NCBI RefSeq assembly: GCF_900110835.1
Contig: NZ_FOJG01000002.1
Location: 2,820,556-2,884,555, forward strand
Origin: Chitinophaga arvensicola
Lineage (GTDB): Bacteria > Bacteroidota > Bacteroidia > Chitinophagales > Chitinophagaceae
DNA length: 64,000 nucleotides
Direction: 5' to 3'
Shown: positions 44,101-52,168 of the stretch, piece after piece
Numbering within the stretch: position 1 is the first letter of the stretch
Layout: every line of letters begins with the position of its first letter
Made by a program: the position numbers and the translations under genes
The notes under the pieces: model-generated
The model's input: only the letters and a program-made list of their open reading frames with translations
The model's database searches: none
Told to the model about the DNA's origin: nothing

Positions 44101-46359
44101 TTATTTACCGTTTGCTTCCAGTTCTTCCAGGGTCCAGAATTTATCTCTGCCTGCAGTCGCTTCTCTCATTTTCTTTACGTTCTCCACTTCGATCACGGGC
44201 GATTTACCTTTTTCGTTTTTGCCGAAATTGTAACGCACATAGCTCAGGATAGAGGCTACCCATTCGTCGGTGTTGGTGGCTCCAAACGGCGCCATCACAT
44301 CGGTATAGGTTTTTCCGTCGATCGGACCGGATAAACCGTTGAGCAGGATTTTCATCATCAGTTCCTTATCACCGTTTACGCGTTTGGAACCTACAAATGG
44401 TGGCGCCGCAGCAGTACCGCCGCCTACTACAATGCCTTTACCATCGGGACCGTGGCAGGTAGAGCAGAGTTGCTTGTAGATATTGGCGCCATTGAGGATC
44501 AGGTTACGGTGTGCGGCCGGCATATTCGCCAGGCGGCTGCCAAACAGTTTGGTATTGTTGTTTACTTCCACACTGTTGGCCACGCTGGCCAGCATTTTTG
44601 AATAGCTGGATTTGTTGACCATAGCGGTTTGTATGGCTTTTGCCTTTTCGGAATGACTGGCAGATAAAGACAATGCCAGCTGGATCTGTACCTGGGCAGC
44701 AGGATCGTTCTGCAATGCAGCCACTTTAGCTATCACGGTTTCATCATCTTTTTTCAGGAAGCTTTCGCTGATCCATACTGCTGCTTTTCTTACCTGTGCA
44801 TCGGCGTCGCCGTAGGCGGCAAACAACGTTTCTTTATCAATGGCATGCAGTCCTTCGAGGGTCCACAGTGCATGAATACGTGCCAGGGCGCCGGTAGCTT
44901 TACCGATAGTGGCATGTTTACCGAGCGCAATTTCTTTCAGTGCAGGCACCACAGACAGATCACCATTGGCGATGATTTCTTTCTGTGCATTTTCTCTCCA
45001 CCAACCGTTGGTATGATCGAGATAAGTAACGAGGGTACTACCGGTTGCATCCAGCAGGTGAGGCTTTGCATCAGGTTTGTAGCCATCATGTACCAGGCGG
45101 TAAATACGGCCGCGACCAATATTTTTCTCCAGCCCTTTCTCCAGGATGCGCGGACGCAGGAAGCTGCCTTCCGCCGTCCAGGTGGCTTCCTGGATAATGC
45201 CACGATACATGTCTACTATGTACAGGCAACCATCCGGACCGGTGGTAGTATTCACCGGGCGGAAGTTCATATCATAGGAAGTGATGAATTCTTTCTGTCC
45301 TTCGTAAGCATTCTTCAGCGTGATCTTTCCTTCTACATCGGATACTTTTGCACGACGGATCAAACGGCCCACCGGCTCACAGATGAGGAGGTCGCCCTTC
45401 AGGTCTGCCGGTAAGGCATCTCCCCGGAAAACGGACTGTCCGCAGCTGGCGGTAAAGTGATTCAGTGTAGTGTCCGGACGCAGGCGGTTCATACCACCCT
45501 GTACATCCGGCGTAGCAATGATAGGCCATACGGCGAGGAAGTCGCGGTTGTACTGATCACCGGGATTCAGGAAGCCATAAGACGGATTGATCTGGAAACC
45601 GAGTGCCGGAATTTCTGCACCCGCACTGGAGAAATACAAACGGCCGTAGTCGTCGTTACCCAGTCCCCACTGCCCACCGGGCGAGTTGGTCAGGCTATCA
45701 GGAACCAGTTTACCGGCCACATAACGATAGCGTACCGGATCGCAGCTTACATAAATCCAGTTGTCCATATTCCATACGAGGCCGCTCTTCTGGTGTTCCA
45801 GGTTGCGGGTATCAGGCCGGTCATTTTTGTATACCAGTTCTTTTGCATCTGCTACACCATCACCATTGGTATCCTGGTAACTCCAGATATTATAGGTGAA
45901 GGTTTCATTGACGAGCAACTTATGCCCTATACACAGCATCATGCGCGGCAGTACGAGGCTGTCGATGAACACAGAACTTTTATCCATAGTACCGTCGCCG
46001 TTGGTATCTTCCAGCAGGGAAATACGGCAGATGGGCTGGTTTTCACCGGTACCGTTGATATCCTGCATATACGTGCGCATTTCTGCTACATACATGCGGG
46101 CGTTGCCATCCCATACAATGGCCACCGGCTCTTTGATCATCGGTTCGCTGGCCACCAGTTGCACATGATATCCTTCCGGTACCTGGATGGATTTCAGGCT
46201 TTCCTTCACCGACTGATAAGCGGGGGAAGGTTTGGGATTGACAATAATATTTCCGGCAGCATCCTTTTTCACACCGGATACTTTATTGGACACTTTGCAT
46301 TGATAAATAAACAGGCTGAAGCCGGACAGCACAATTACCAGTAATGTATTTCTTTTCAT
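44101..46359 (-). CDS. PVC-type dehydrogenase: beta-propeller, HEAT-like and cytochrome c domains
   Basis: This 752-residue predicted lipoprotein (Cys21 in FIYQC) has in order: an N-terminal NHL/quinoprotein-like propeller (VPEGYHVQLVASEPMIKEPV, then DGNARMYVAEMRTYM), a HEAT-like helical middle, and a C-terminal cytochrome c with CSTCHGPDGKG near residue 630. This is the PVC-type membrane-bound dehydrogenase family, thought to oxidise sugars or alcohols in the envelope and pass electrons to haem. A separate small cytochrome gene lies 12 bp upstream in the operon and is the obvious electron acceptor. The substrate is unknown. Confidence 0.9.
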   Translation of the reverse strand: MKRNTLLVIVLSGFSLFIYQCKVSNKVSGVKKDAAGNIIVNPKPSPAYQSVKESLKSIQVPEGYHVQLVASEPMIKEPVAIVWDGNARMYVAEMRTYMQDINGTGENQPICRISLLEDTNGDGTMDKSSVFIDSLVLPRMMLCIGHKLLVNETFTYNIWSYQDTNGDGVADAKELVYKNDRPDTRNLEHQKSGLVWNMDNWIYVSCDPVRYRYVAGKLVPDSLTNSPGGQWGLGNDDYGRLYFSSAGAEIPALGFQINPSYGFLNPGDQYNRDFLAVWPIIATPDVQGGMNRLRPDTTLNHFTASCGQSVFRGDALPADLKGDLLICEPVGRLIRRAKVSDVEGKITLKNAYEGQKEFITSYDMNFRPVNTTTGPDGCLYIVDMYRGIIQEATWTAEGSFLRPRILEKGLEKNIGRGRIYRLVHDGYKPDAKPHLLDATGSTLVTYLDHTNGWWRENAQKEIIANGDLSVVPALKEIALGKHATIGKATGALARIHALWTLEGLHAIDKETLFAAYGDADAQVRKAAVWISESFLKKDDETVIAKVAALQNDPAAQVQIQLALSLSASHSEKAKAIQTAMVNKSSYSKMLASVANSVEVNNNTKLFGSRLANMPAAHRNLILNGANIYKQLCSTCHGPDGKGIVVGGGTAAAPPFVGSKRVNGDKELMMKILLNGLSGPIDGKTYTDVMAPFGATNTDEWVASILSYVRYNFGKNEKGKSPVIEVENVKKMREATAGRDKFWTLEELEANGK

Positions 46360-46371
46360 GAACGCGGAACT

Positions 46372-46791
46372 TTATTTAGCATTTAAAGAGAGAATATAAC
46401 TCACCATTTTCTTTGCATCAGCGGCCGCCAGAGATGGGTGGGCAGCCATTGGCACTGCGCCCCAGGTACCGGAACCACCGTTGATGATTTTGGAAGATAA
46501 CAGGTCTACGTTGGCCGCAGAGTACGGATATTTTTTCGCCACCTCTGCATAAGCCGGTCCTACCAGCTTTGTATCTACTTTATGACAGGCGAGGCAATCA
46601 GATTTGGTCAGAAGCATTTTACCATCTTCGATGTCCTGGGGTTTAATAGCGGGGGCTGCGGCAGGCTTCTGTTTGGCGGAAGGAGCAGTTTTGGCAGGCG
46701 CTTTTTTTGCACCGGCAGCCGGTTTCGTTTGGGCATTAGCGTTACCCAGGACACACATCAGTAAAAAGAACGGAATAGCTAAACGTTTCAT
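46372..46791 (-). CDS. Small periplasmic cytochrome c
   Basis: This 139-residue protein has a signal peptide (MKRLAIPFFLLMCVLGNANA) and a lysine/alanine/proline-rich linker of about 30 residues. It is followed by a class I monohaem cytochrome with CLACH near residue 66 and a distal methionine probably in WGAVPMAAHP. The fold resembles cytochromes c551/c552. It sits 12 bp upstream of the PVC-type dehydrogenase and likely carries its electrons to the respiratory chain. Confidence 0.93.
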   Translation of the reverse strand: MKRLAIPFFLLMCVLGNANAQTKPAAGAKKAPAKTAPSAKQKPAAAPAIKPQDIEDGKMLLTKSDCLACHKVDTKLVGPAYAEVAKKYPYSAANVDLLSSKIINGGSGTWGAVPMAAHPSLAAADAKKMVSYILSLNAK

Positions 46792-46830
46792 ATTTGTAAT
46801 ACAGATTTATAAAATACAACCAATTTTTTA

Positions 46831-48726
46831 TTAGTGCTGCTTTGTTTTATTCCAGAAAATAAAGGTACCTCTGTCGGTAGAGGTAATGATATCAATCGCG
46901 CCGTCTTTATTGAGATCGGTCACCAGGATATCGGATCCTGCACCGGAGCGGTTGTGTACCAGTTCCGGTACAAACTCCGCTCCTCCCGGAGCTTTGGGGT
47001 TGCGCACCGTTTTATACACATACACCACCGGCGCACCATAAGGATCGGGATCAAAATGATTATCGAGATGCGACCAGTAACGTTTACCCACTACAAAATC
47101 GGGAATACCATCGCCGTCTATATCTGCCACCGCAGTACCATGAATTTCAGAGATGGTAACATCACCGGCATTTTTTGTAGAGAAGTCATCGCTGATCATA
47201 TGCATCACGAAAGAGATGTCACCCTTCGCATCTCTTTTCTGTTCAAACCAGGCCAGGCCAAAACCATGTGCATTAAGACTGGTCACTACATCATTCAAAC
47301 CATCGCCGTTAATGTCGTACACGCCCATCACGGAGCCGCCGGCGCCGGTAGCACGATGACCGTAACGGCCCAGCACAGCGGAGTGGTAAGTCCAGGGAGA
47401 ATCGGAACGTTGCGCCGGTTGTTCCCACCAGCCATAGGCATTCACAATATCCGTACGTCCGTCGCCGTTAATATCGCCTGCACCGAGGCCATGCCCCATG
47501 GAATAACCTTTCTCCGATACATTATGTGCAATCCAGGGTTTGGTAGGATCTGAAGGATCCGGTTTCGCATAGCGTACAAATCCATCGGCGCCGTACACCA
47601 GTTCTGGTTTTCCGTCACCGTCAATATCCTGGAACAGGGTCACTTCTGTTTGCACAGAAGTAATGACTTCGTATTTCTCCCAGCGACGGGAAGCGCCTTT
47701 GGGGTTGATGTAGATGGCAGCGCGCGGGGTACCGTTGAAGATATCCGGCCAGCCGTCGCCATTAAAATCGTAAGTGTACTGGCAGTTGATCTCCGTAAAT
47801 TCTTTGGAAGGATTGTAAGTCAGCGCCGGGTTAATTTCGCGGGAAGTGGTATACTCCGGGCCATAGAAAACGTTCAGACCGGCGGCAATATCCGTATAGC
47901 CGTCGTGGTTAAAATCTGCTGCAGCGGCACTCCAGGAATAGTACATGTCGTTGATCCGCTGAATGCGGAAACGGTCGCTGGTCTTTTCTTCCGGCAGGTG
48001 GCGGATGGCAATATCTTTTACACTGATGTCTTTGTACTGCACAGTACCACTGCTTACATATAAACCTACAGGGCCATAGCCGTTCAGTTCTTCTGTAGCG
48101 CCACCCAGCTCGCGGCCGTCGTTGAGGAATGTGCGGATGATATCGGCATCCAGCATTACTTCGATCTGGTTCCATTCATTTACTCGCAGGGCTGTTTCCG
48201 GACGGGTGAGTGGTAAAGCCGGTCCGGCCGCTGGTGGACGACGGCCCGGCTGGTTATTATTATTCGACGATTCGGGTTTAGGGGGCAGTGCCAGGCGTAC
48301 AATACTGCCGGCTGCTCTCAGCGGTGTGCGTTGTACTTCGGTACCATCGGCCTTCAGGGTGATCCGGTAGGCAGTGGTAGTATCATTTTTTATGGATACA
48401 AAGATGCCCTGTATGCCATTGTCTGTTTTTTCTGCACGGAATAAAAAGCCGGCTTCTGTGCCGGGTGCGGCTTTGAACAAGGCGTGAAAACCAACATCCT
48501 GGTAGGAGCTGTCCAGCAGCACCCAGCCGCTTTTGCCGGGTTTGGCAGTGGCGGTGATGTCGCCGTTGCGGCTTACCCAGCTGGCATTGCCCTGAGATGT
48601 CCAGCCTTTCATACCAGTGCCGGTAAAGCGGTAATCCGGCTCAAAGCTAAGGCCACGGGGCAGCGTTTGCGCGGACGACGCGGTGTATACTAAGAGCAAT
48701 AACGTGGAAACAAAAGAAAAACGCAT
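46831..48726 (-). CDS. DUF1080-like domain fused to FG-GAP/VCBS propeller, secreted
   Basis: This protein has 631 residues; the ATG at 48726 gives the signal MRFSFVSTLLLLVYTASSA. Residues about 25-225 form a concanavalin-like sandwich related to DUF1080 (GFHALFKAAPGTEAGFLFRA, VNEWNQIEVMLDADIIRTFL), interrupted by an Asn/Pro-rich loop. The remainder is a seven-blade-type propeller with repeated calcium loops such as DFNHDGYTDIAAG, DFNGDGWPDIFNG, DINGDGRTDIVNA and DLNKDGAIDIITS. In this operon a DUF1080-like domain points to binding or cleavage of oxidised (3-keto) glycosides. Catalysis is not shown. Confidence 0.85.
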   Translation of the reverse strand: MRFSFVSTLLLLVYTASSAQTLPRGLSFEPDYRFTGTGMKGWTSQGNASWVSRNGDITATAKPGKSGWVLLDSSYQDVGFHALFKAAPGTEAGFLFRAEKTDNGIQGIFVSIKNDTTTAYRITLKADGTEVQRTPLRAAGSIVRLALPPKPESSNNNNQPGRRPPAAGPALPLTRPETALRVNEWNQIEVMLDADIIRTFLNDGRELGGATEELNGYGPVGLYVSSGTVQYKDISVKDIAIRHLPEEKTSDRFRIQRINDMYYSWSAAAADFNHDGYTDIAAGLNVFYGPEYTTSREINPALTYNPSKEFTEINCQYTYDFNGDGWPDIFNGTPRAAIYINPKGASRRWEKYEVITSVQTEVTLFQDIDGDGKPELVYGADGFVRYAKPDPSDPTKPWIAHNVSEKGYSMGHGLGAGDINGDGRTDIVNAYGWWEQPAQRSDSPWTYHSAVLGRYGHRATGAGGSVMGVYDINGDGLNDVVTSLNAHGFGLAWFEQKRDAKGDISFVMHMISDDFSTKNAGDVTISEIHGTAVADIDGDGIPDFVVGKRYWSHLDNHFDPDPYGAPVVYVYKTVRNPKAPGGAEFVPELVHNRSGAGSDILVTDLNKDGAIDIITSTDRGTFIFWNKTKQH

Positions 48727-48755
48727 GAGCAACTATTAGCTGTGATTGATAAAAG

Positions 48756-49655
48756 TTAAATATTGGCAGACACGTGCTGAATCAGCCAGTCGCCTACTTT
48801 CGCATAGTCTATGTCCTGAAAATCCGGGCTCCACTGTTCTACCGAATACACACCTTTAAAACCCGCCTTCTCGGTCATACGCACACAGCGGTCGAAATCG
48901 TAGGAGATATGTTCCATATTGGCGTTGAAGTTCATGGCCTTGGCAGAGATCAGTCCTGCATAGGGCAGTATTTTCTCCAGCGATGCAAACATGGACGCCG
49001 TAGGATAATTCCCGAAATCGGGCAGGGTGTAAATGTTGCCCGGACCGGCTGCTTTCACGATCTGCAGGTGAGTATCGGGATTCATTTCAATGCCGAAATG
49101 ATTTTCTGTGAGTAAGATCAGGTGTTTTCTTTTGGCATATTTGTTCACCTCTTTCATGGAGGCGATACTTTTTTCTACGGAACCATTGGCATGACCGGGG
49201 TTGATGCGCACACATTGCGACCCCAGCAGGGATACAGCGTCCATCCATTCCTTTACGTGCTGCAGGCTGCGTTGTCTTTCTGTTTCATCGGTGGCGGCCA
49301 GGTCATAGTTACTATCTACCTGTACATTCACCAACTGGCTGCGGCTCGCTTTGATCTTGCCTTTCAGTTGTTGTATGTAAGCGGTGTCGAGTGATTCGAA
49401 GTGGTTGCTCCAGAATTCAAGTTTAGACACCTGGAACCGGTCGCGGTAATATTGCGGTACTTCCAGTAAGGTCAGCTCCTCTTTGATAGCAGCCAGCTCT
49501 TTAGGTTTTGTTTGTTTAAAACGGTAGCGCATGAGCACTGTTCCCATGCCGATACGATCCATTTTATTACGGATCAGCGGCCGGGCGAAGGCGGGCAGCA
49601 TCCACACGGATAGCAGCAGGCCGGATGATTGTAGGAGGAATGTTCTTCTCTGCAT
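48756..49655 (-). CDS. Sugar phosphate isomerase/epimerase-like TIM barrel with export signal
   Basis: This protein has 299 residues; the ATG at 49655 gives MQRRTFLLQSSGLLLSVWML, a twin-arginine-like signal. The domain is an xylose isomerase-like TIM barrel (AP_endonuc_2 family) with probable metal ligands in LLTENHFGIEMNP and YSVEQWSPDF. In envelope oxidative pathways this family includes isomerases, epimerases and 3-keto-glycoside lyases. It lies 7 bp after the PQQ-type dehydrogenase gene, so the two are co-translated or nearly so. The reaction is inferred only from context. Confidence 0.85.
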   Translation of the reverse strand: MQRRTFLLQSSGLLLSVWMLPAFARPLIRNKMDRIGMGTVLMRYRFKQTKPKELAAIKEELTLLEVPQYYRDRFQVSKLEFWSNHFESLDTAYIQQLKGKIKASRSQLVNVQVDSNYDLAATDETERQRSLQHVKEWMDAVSLLGSQCVRINPGHANGSVEKSIASMKEVNKYAKRKHLILLTENHFGIEMNPDTHLQIVKAAGPGNIYTLPDFGNYPTASMFASLEKILPYAGLISAKAMNFNANMEHISYDFDRCVRMTEKAGFKGVYSVEQWSPDFQDIDYAKVGDWLIQHVSANI

Positions 49656-49662
49656 GGAATGA

Positions 49663-51960
49663 TTATTTAATTTTTTCCGGCAGCGCGAACACCACGTAAG
49701 AGCGGGGTAATGCACCGGGTAATTTTGATCTGTCTATGCTTTCTTTTGTAAAAGGCGAGGTAGCGCTCACTACAATGAACTGCCGCCCGTTGGCTTCATA
49801 CATCGCGGGCATACCATAGGTTTCCCAGGGCAGGTCGGCCGACCACAGCTCTTCTCCGTTCTCTGCATCAAAGGCGTATACCTTACCTCCTTTGGAAGTG
49901 GCAAACAGTAATCCGTTGGAAGTCACGATCATGCCTTTACGTTGGGAGCCGATAGGAATCCCTGTATTTTTTCCACCTTTGGCAGCAGCATTGGCATCCT
50001 GGCCAAGTGCACGACGCCATTTCACGGTACCGGTGTTCAGATCGTATGCCATGATAGATGACCATACCGGTTTCATCAGGTCCGGATATTCGAGACCGTA
50101 GTCGCTCACGTAGCGGGTAGCCGGTGTATCCACATCATGCGGATAAAAGCGCATCCCGCTTCCCCTTACAAAGGGAGCCGTTTCCGGAACGGGTACACCG
50201 CCCGAGGCCACCACATTGCCTGCCGGCATTACCGGCGCCTCTTTCTTTGCCGCCGCAAACCTGTTGCCTGCATTATCTCCCGCGAGATAACGGTACAATT
50301 CATTCACCGTTTTTTCATCTATATGCTGAAAACCGGGCATCTGGCCTTTGCCGGTAGCTACTACATTTTTAAAGTTATCAGGATCCACACGTTTGCCCAG
50401 ATCGATTAGCGACGGACCGGCAGCACCTGCGCGGTTTTCCCCATGACAGGCCTGGCAGTATTGCTGATAGGCTTTCATGCCGCGATTGTTGGTAGCGCCG
50501 TTCACACGGGCTTCTTTATCTTCCATTTTTTCCAGTTTATACACGGAAGGATAATCCTGGCTGGAGATATAAACGATGCCTTTATCGGGATCGGCGGCGG
50601 TGTTACCAAGATTGGCTCCCCCAACTGCGCCGGGTATCACTACAATTTCATGTTGATCGGAAGGCGGTGTAAACAAACCGGTGCGGGCGGCAGCCAGGCG
50701 TTTCTGCCATTGGGCTGTTTGCTCCGCTGTGAAATACGGGTTCAGGTCGTCCGCAGCCACCGTATGCCTTGTAAAAGGCGCAAGTGCTGGCTGGAAGGGC
50801 TGTGTAGGCCATGCTTTTTCGCCGGGCATCTCACTGGGAGGTACTGGTCTTTCTTCAATTGGCCACAGCGGCTCCCCGGTCACGCGGTTGAAGGTAAACA
50901 GGAATCCGTGTTTGGTAGCCTGTGCCACGGCATCTATCTTTTTTCCGTTGTGTTTTACGGTAATCAGCTGCGGAGCGGCAGTCAGGTCGTAGTCCCACAG
51001 ATCGTGGTGTACAAACTGGAAATGCCAGAGCCGTTTGCCGGTGCGGGCATCCAATGCCAGCAGGCAGTTGCCGTACAGGTTACTACCGGCACGGTCGGCC
51101 CCGTAGTAATCGTAAGTAGGCGATCCCAGCGGGAAATACGCGATGCCCCGTTTGGTATCGACGGATATTTCACCCCAGGTATTCACACCACCGGCATATT
51201 TCCAGGCGTCTTTAGGCCAGGTATCATAGCCGTATTCACCGGGTTGGGGAACGGTATGAAAAGTCCAGACCAGCTTTCCGGTGAGTACGTTATAGGCACG
51301 GAGGTAGCCGGGAGGGGAAAAGTAATTTTCTCCGGGAGAAGATCCCAGGATGATCAGGTCTTCAAAAACCCGCCCTGGTGTGGTGGATTGCACCCGACCA
51401 ATGGTGGCAGGGTCGCGGTTCAGCCCTTCTTTGAGGGATACCACGCCGTTGTTCCCGAAACTCAGTATAGACTTGCCCGTAGCTGCATCGATGGCCTGAA
51501 GGTTGTTGTTCAATGAAAAAATGATGCGCCGGTCTTTCCGGTCTTTGCTTTCCCAGTAGTTCAGTCCCCGCCAGGTGATCCCTTTCAGGTTGGCGTGGAT
51601 CCATAGCTCCTTCCCGGTGGCAGCATCCAGTGCTACCAGGGAATAGTTCTTAGCCACTACATACATCACATTATCCACCACGATGGGATTAAACAGGTAC
51701 TCGGTACTGTCGCTGGTGGCGTAAGTCCAGGCAACAGACAACTGCGATACGTTGGCTTTGTTGATTTGTGTCAGCGATACATACTTCGATTGGTCCGGGC
51801 CTCCCCCGTATTCTTCCCAATTCCTGTCGGCCAGGGTTGTTGCGCCATTTTTTCCGGTGTCCCGGAGACTGGAATTGCAAGCCATATGTCCAAAAAGACA
51901 CACACCTGCCAGCAACGTTCCTGAAAAATAAAATAACGACTGCGCCTTAAAGTTCCTCAT
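49663..51960 (-). CDS. PQQ-type quinoprotein dehydrogenase with inserted cytochrome c domain
   Basis: This 765-residue predicted lipoprotein (LLAGVC near residue 21) is an eight-bladed propeller of the pyrroloquinoline-quinone dehydrogenase type. Blade motifs include SLVALDAATGKELW, LQAIDAATGKSIL, LLALDARTGKRLW and VYAFDAENGEELW. A cytochrome c unit with CQACHGENRAGAAGP near residue 501 is inserted before the last blades. It resembles membrane glucose dehydrogenase but without its membrane segments. It is the first gene of the seven-gene operon and probably performs the initial envelope oxidation of a sugar or glycoside. No PQQ biosynthesis genes are in the window. Confidence 0.9.
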   Translation of the reverse strand: MRNFKAQSLFYFSGTLLAGVCLFGHMACNSSLRDTGKNGATTLADRNWEEYGGGPDQSKYVSLTQINKANVSQLSVAWTYATSDSTEYLFNPIVVDNVMYVVAKNYSLVALDAATGKELWIHANLKGITWRGLNYWESKDRKDRRIIFSLNNNLQAIDAATGKSILSFGNNGVVSLKEGLNRDPATIGRVQSTTPGRVFEDLIILGSSPGENYFSPPGYLRAYNVLTGKLVWTFHTVPQPGEYGYDTWPKDAWKYAGGVNTWGEISVDTKRGIAYFPLGSPTYDYYGADRAGSNLYGNCLLALDARTGKRLWHFQFVHHDLWDYDLTAAPQLITVKHNGKKIDAVAQATKHGFLFTFNRVTGEPLWPIEERPVPPSEMPGEKAWPTQPFQPALAPFTRHTVAADDLNPYFTAEQTAQWQKRLAAARTGLFTPPSDQHEIVVIPGAVGGANLGNTAADPDKGIVYISSQDYPSVYKLEKMEDKEARVNGATNNRGMKAYQQYCQACHGENRAGAAGPSLIDLGKRVDPDNFKNVVATGKGQMPGFQHIDEKTVNELYRYLAGDNAGNRFAAAKKEAPVMPAGNVVASGGVPVPETAPFVRGSGMRFYPHDVDTPATRYVSDYGLEYPDLMKPVWSSIMAYDLNTGTVKWRRALGQDANAAAKGGKNTGIPIGSQRKGMIVTSNGLLFATSKGGKVYAFDAENGEELWSADLPWETYGMPAMYEANGRQFIVVSATSPFTKESIDRSKLPGALPRSYVVFALPEKIK

Positions 51961-52168
51961 TAGTTGATTCCTGCGCTTTTATAACCCTGTGATCCGAATG
52001 CTCTTTATATAACGTGAAATAGTTGGGTTATCTGAATGCTAGTGCAAGTAAAGCGCGAGGCGATAATAAATGATTAATAAAAGATTAATCCGGCGTTTTC
52101 AGGAAAAAAAAGGCAAAAAAAGTTCATTAATGGATTAATTAAAGCGCTAATGGTGGGTGCCTGGGTCC
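51961..52168. promoter_or_regulatory. Upstream region of the seven-gene oxidative operon
   Basis: This 208-bp AT-rich stretch has GATTAAT at 52072 and 52083 (an 11-bp direct repeat), GAATGCT twice about 40 bp apart, and an ATAACCC/GGGTTAT inverted pair near 51983-52030. No TAnnTTTG promoter was recognised on the minus strand. It must hold the operon promoter, and the repeats are candidate regulator sites. Confidence 0.35.

Noticed and set aside
45457..46344. Plus-strand open frame of 295 codons
   Set aside because: Antisense to the PVC-type dehydrogenase, whose propeller and cytochrome motifs fix the coding strand.
51961..52168. PhoB-type site at the GATTAAT 11-bp pair
   Set aside because: Only two units, in AT-rich DNA where such matches are common, and no phosphate gene is adjacent; kept only as a low-confidence regulatory note.
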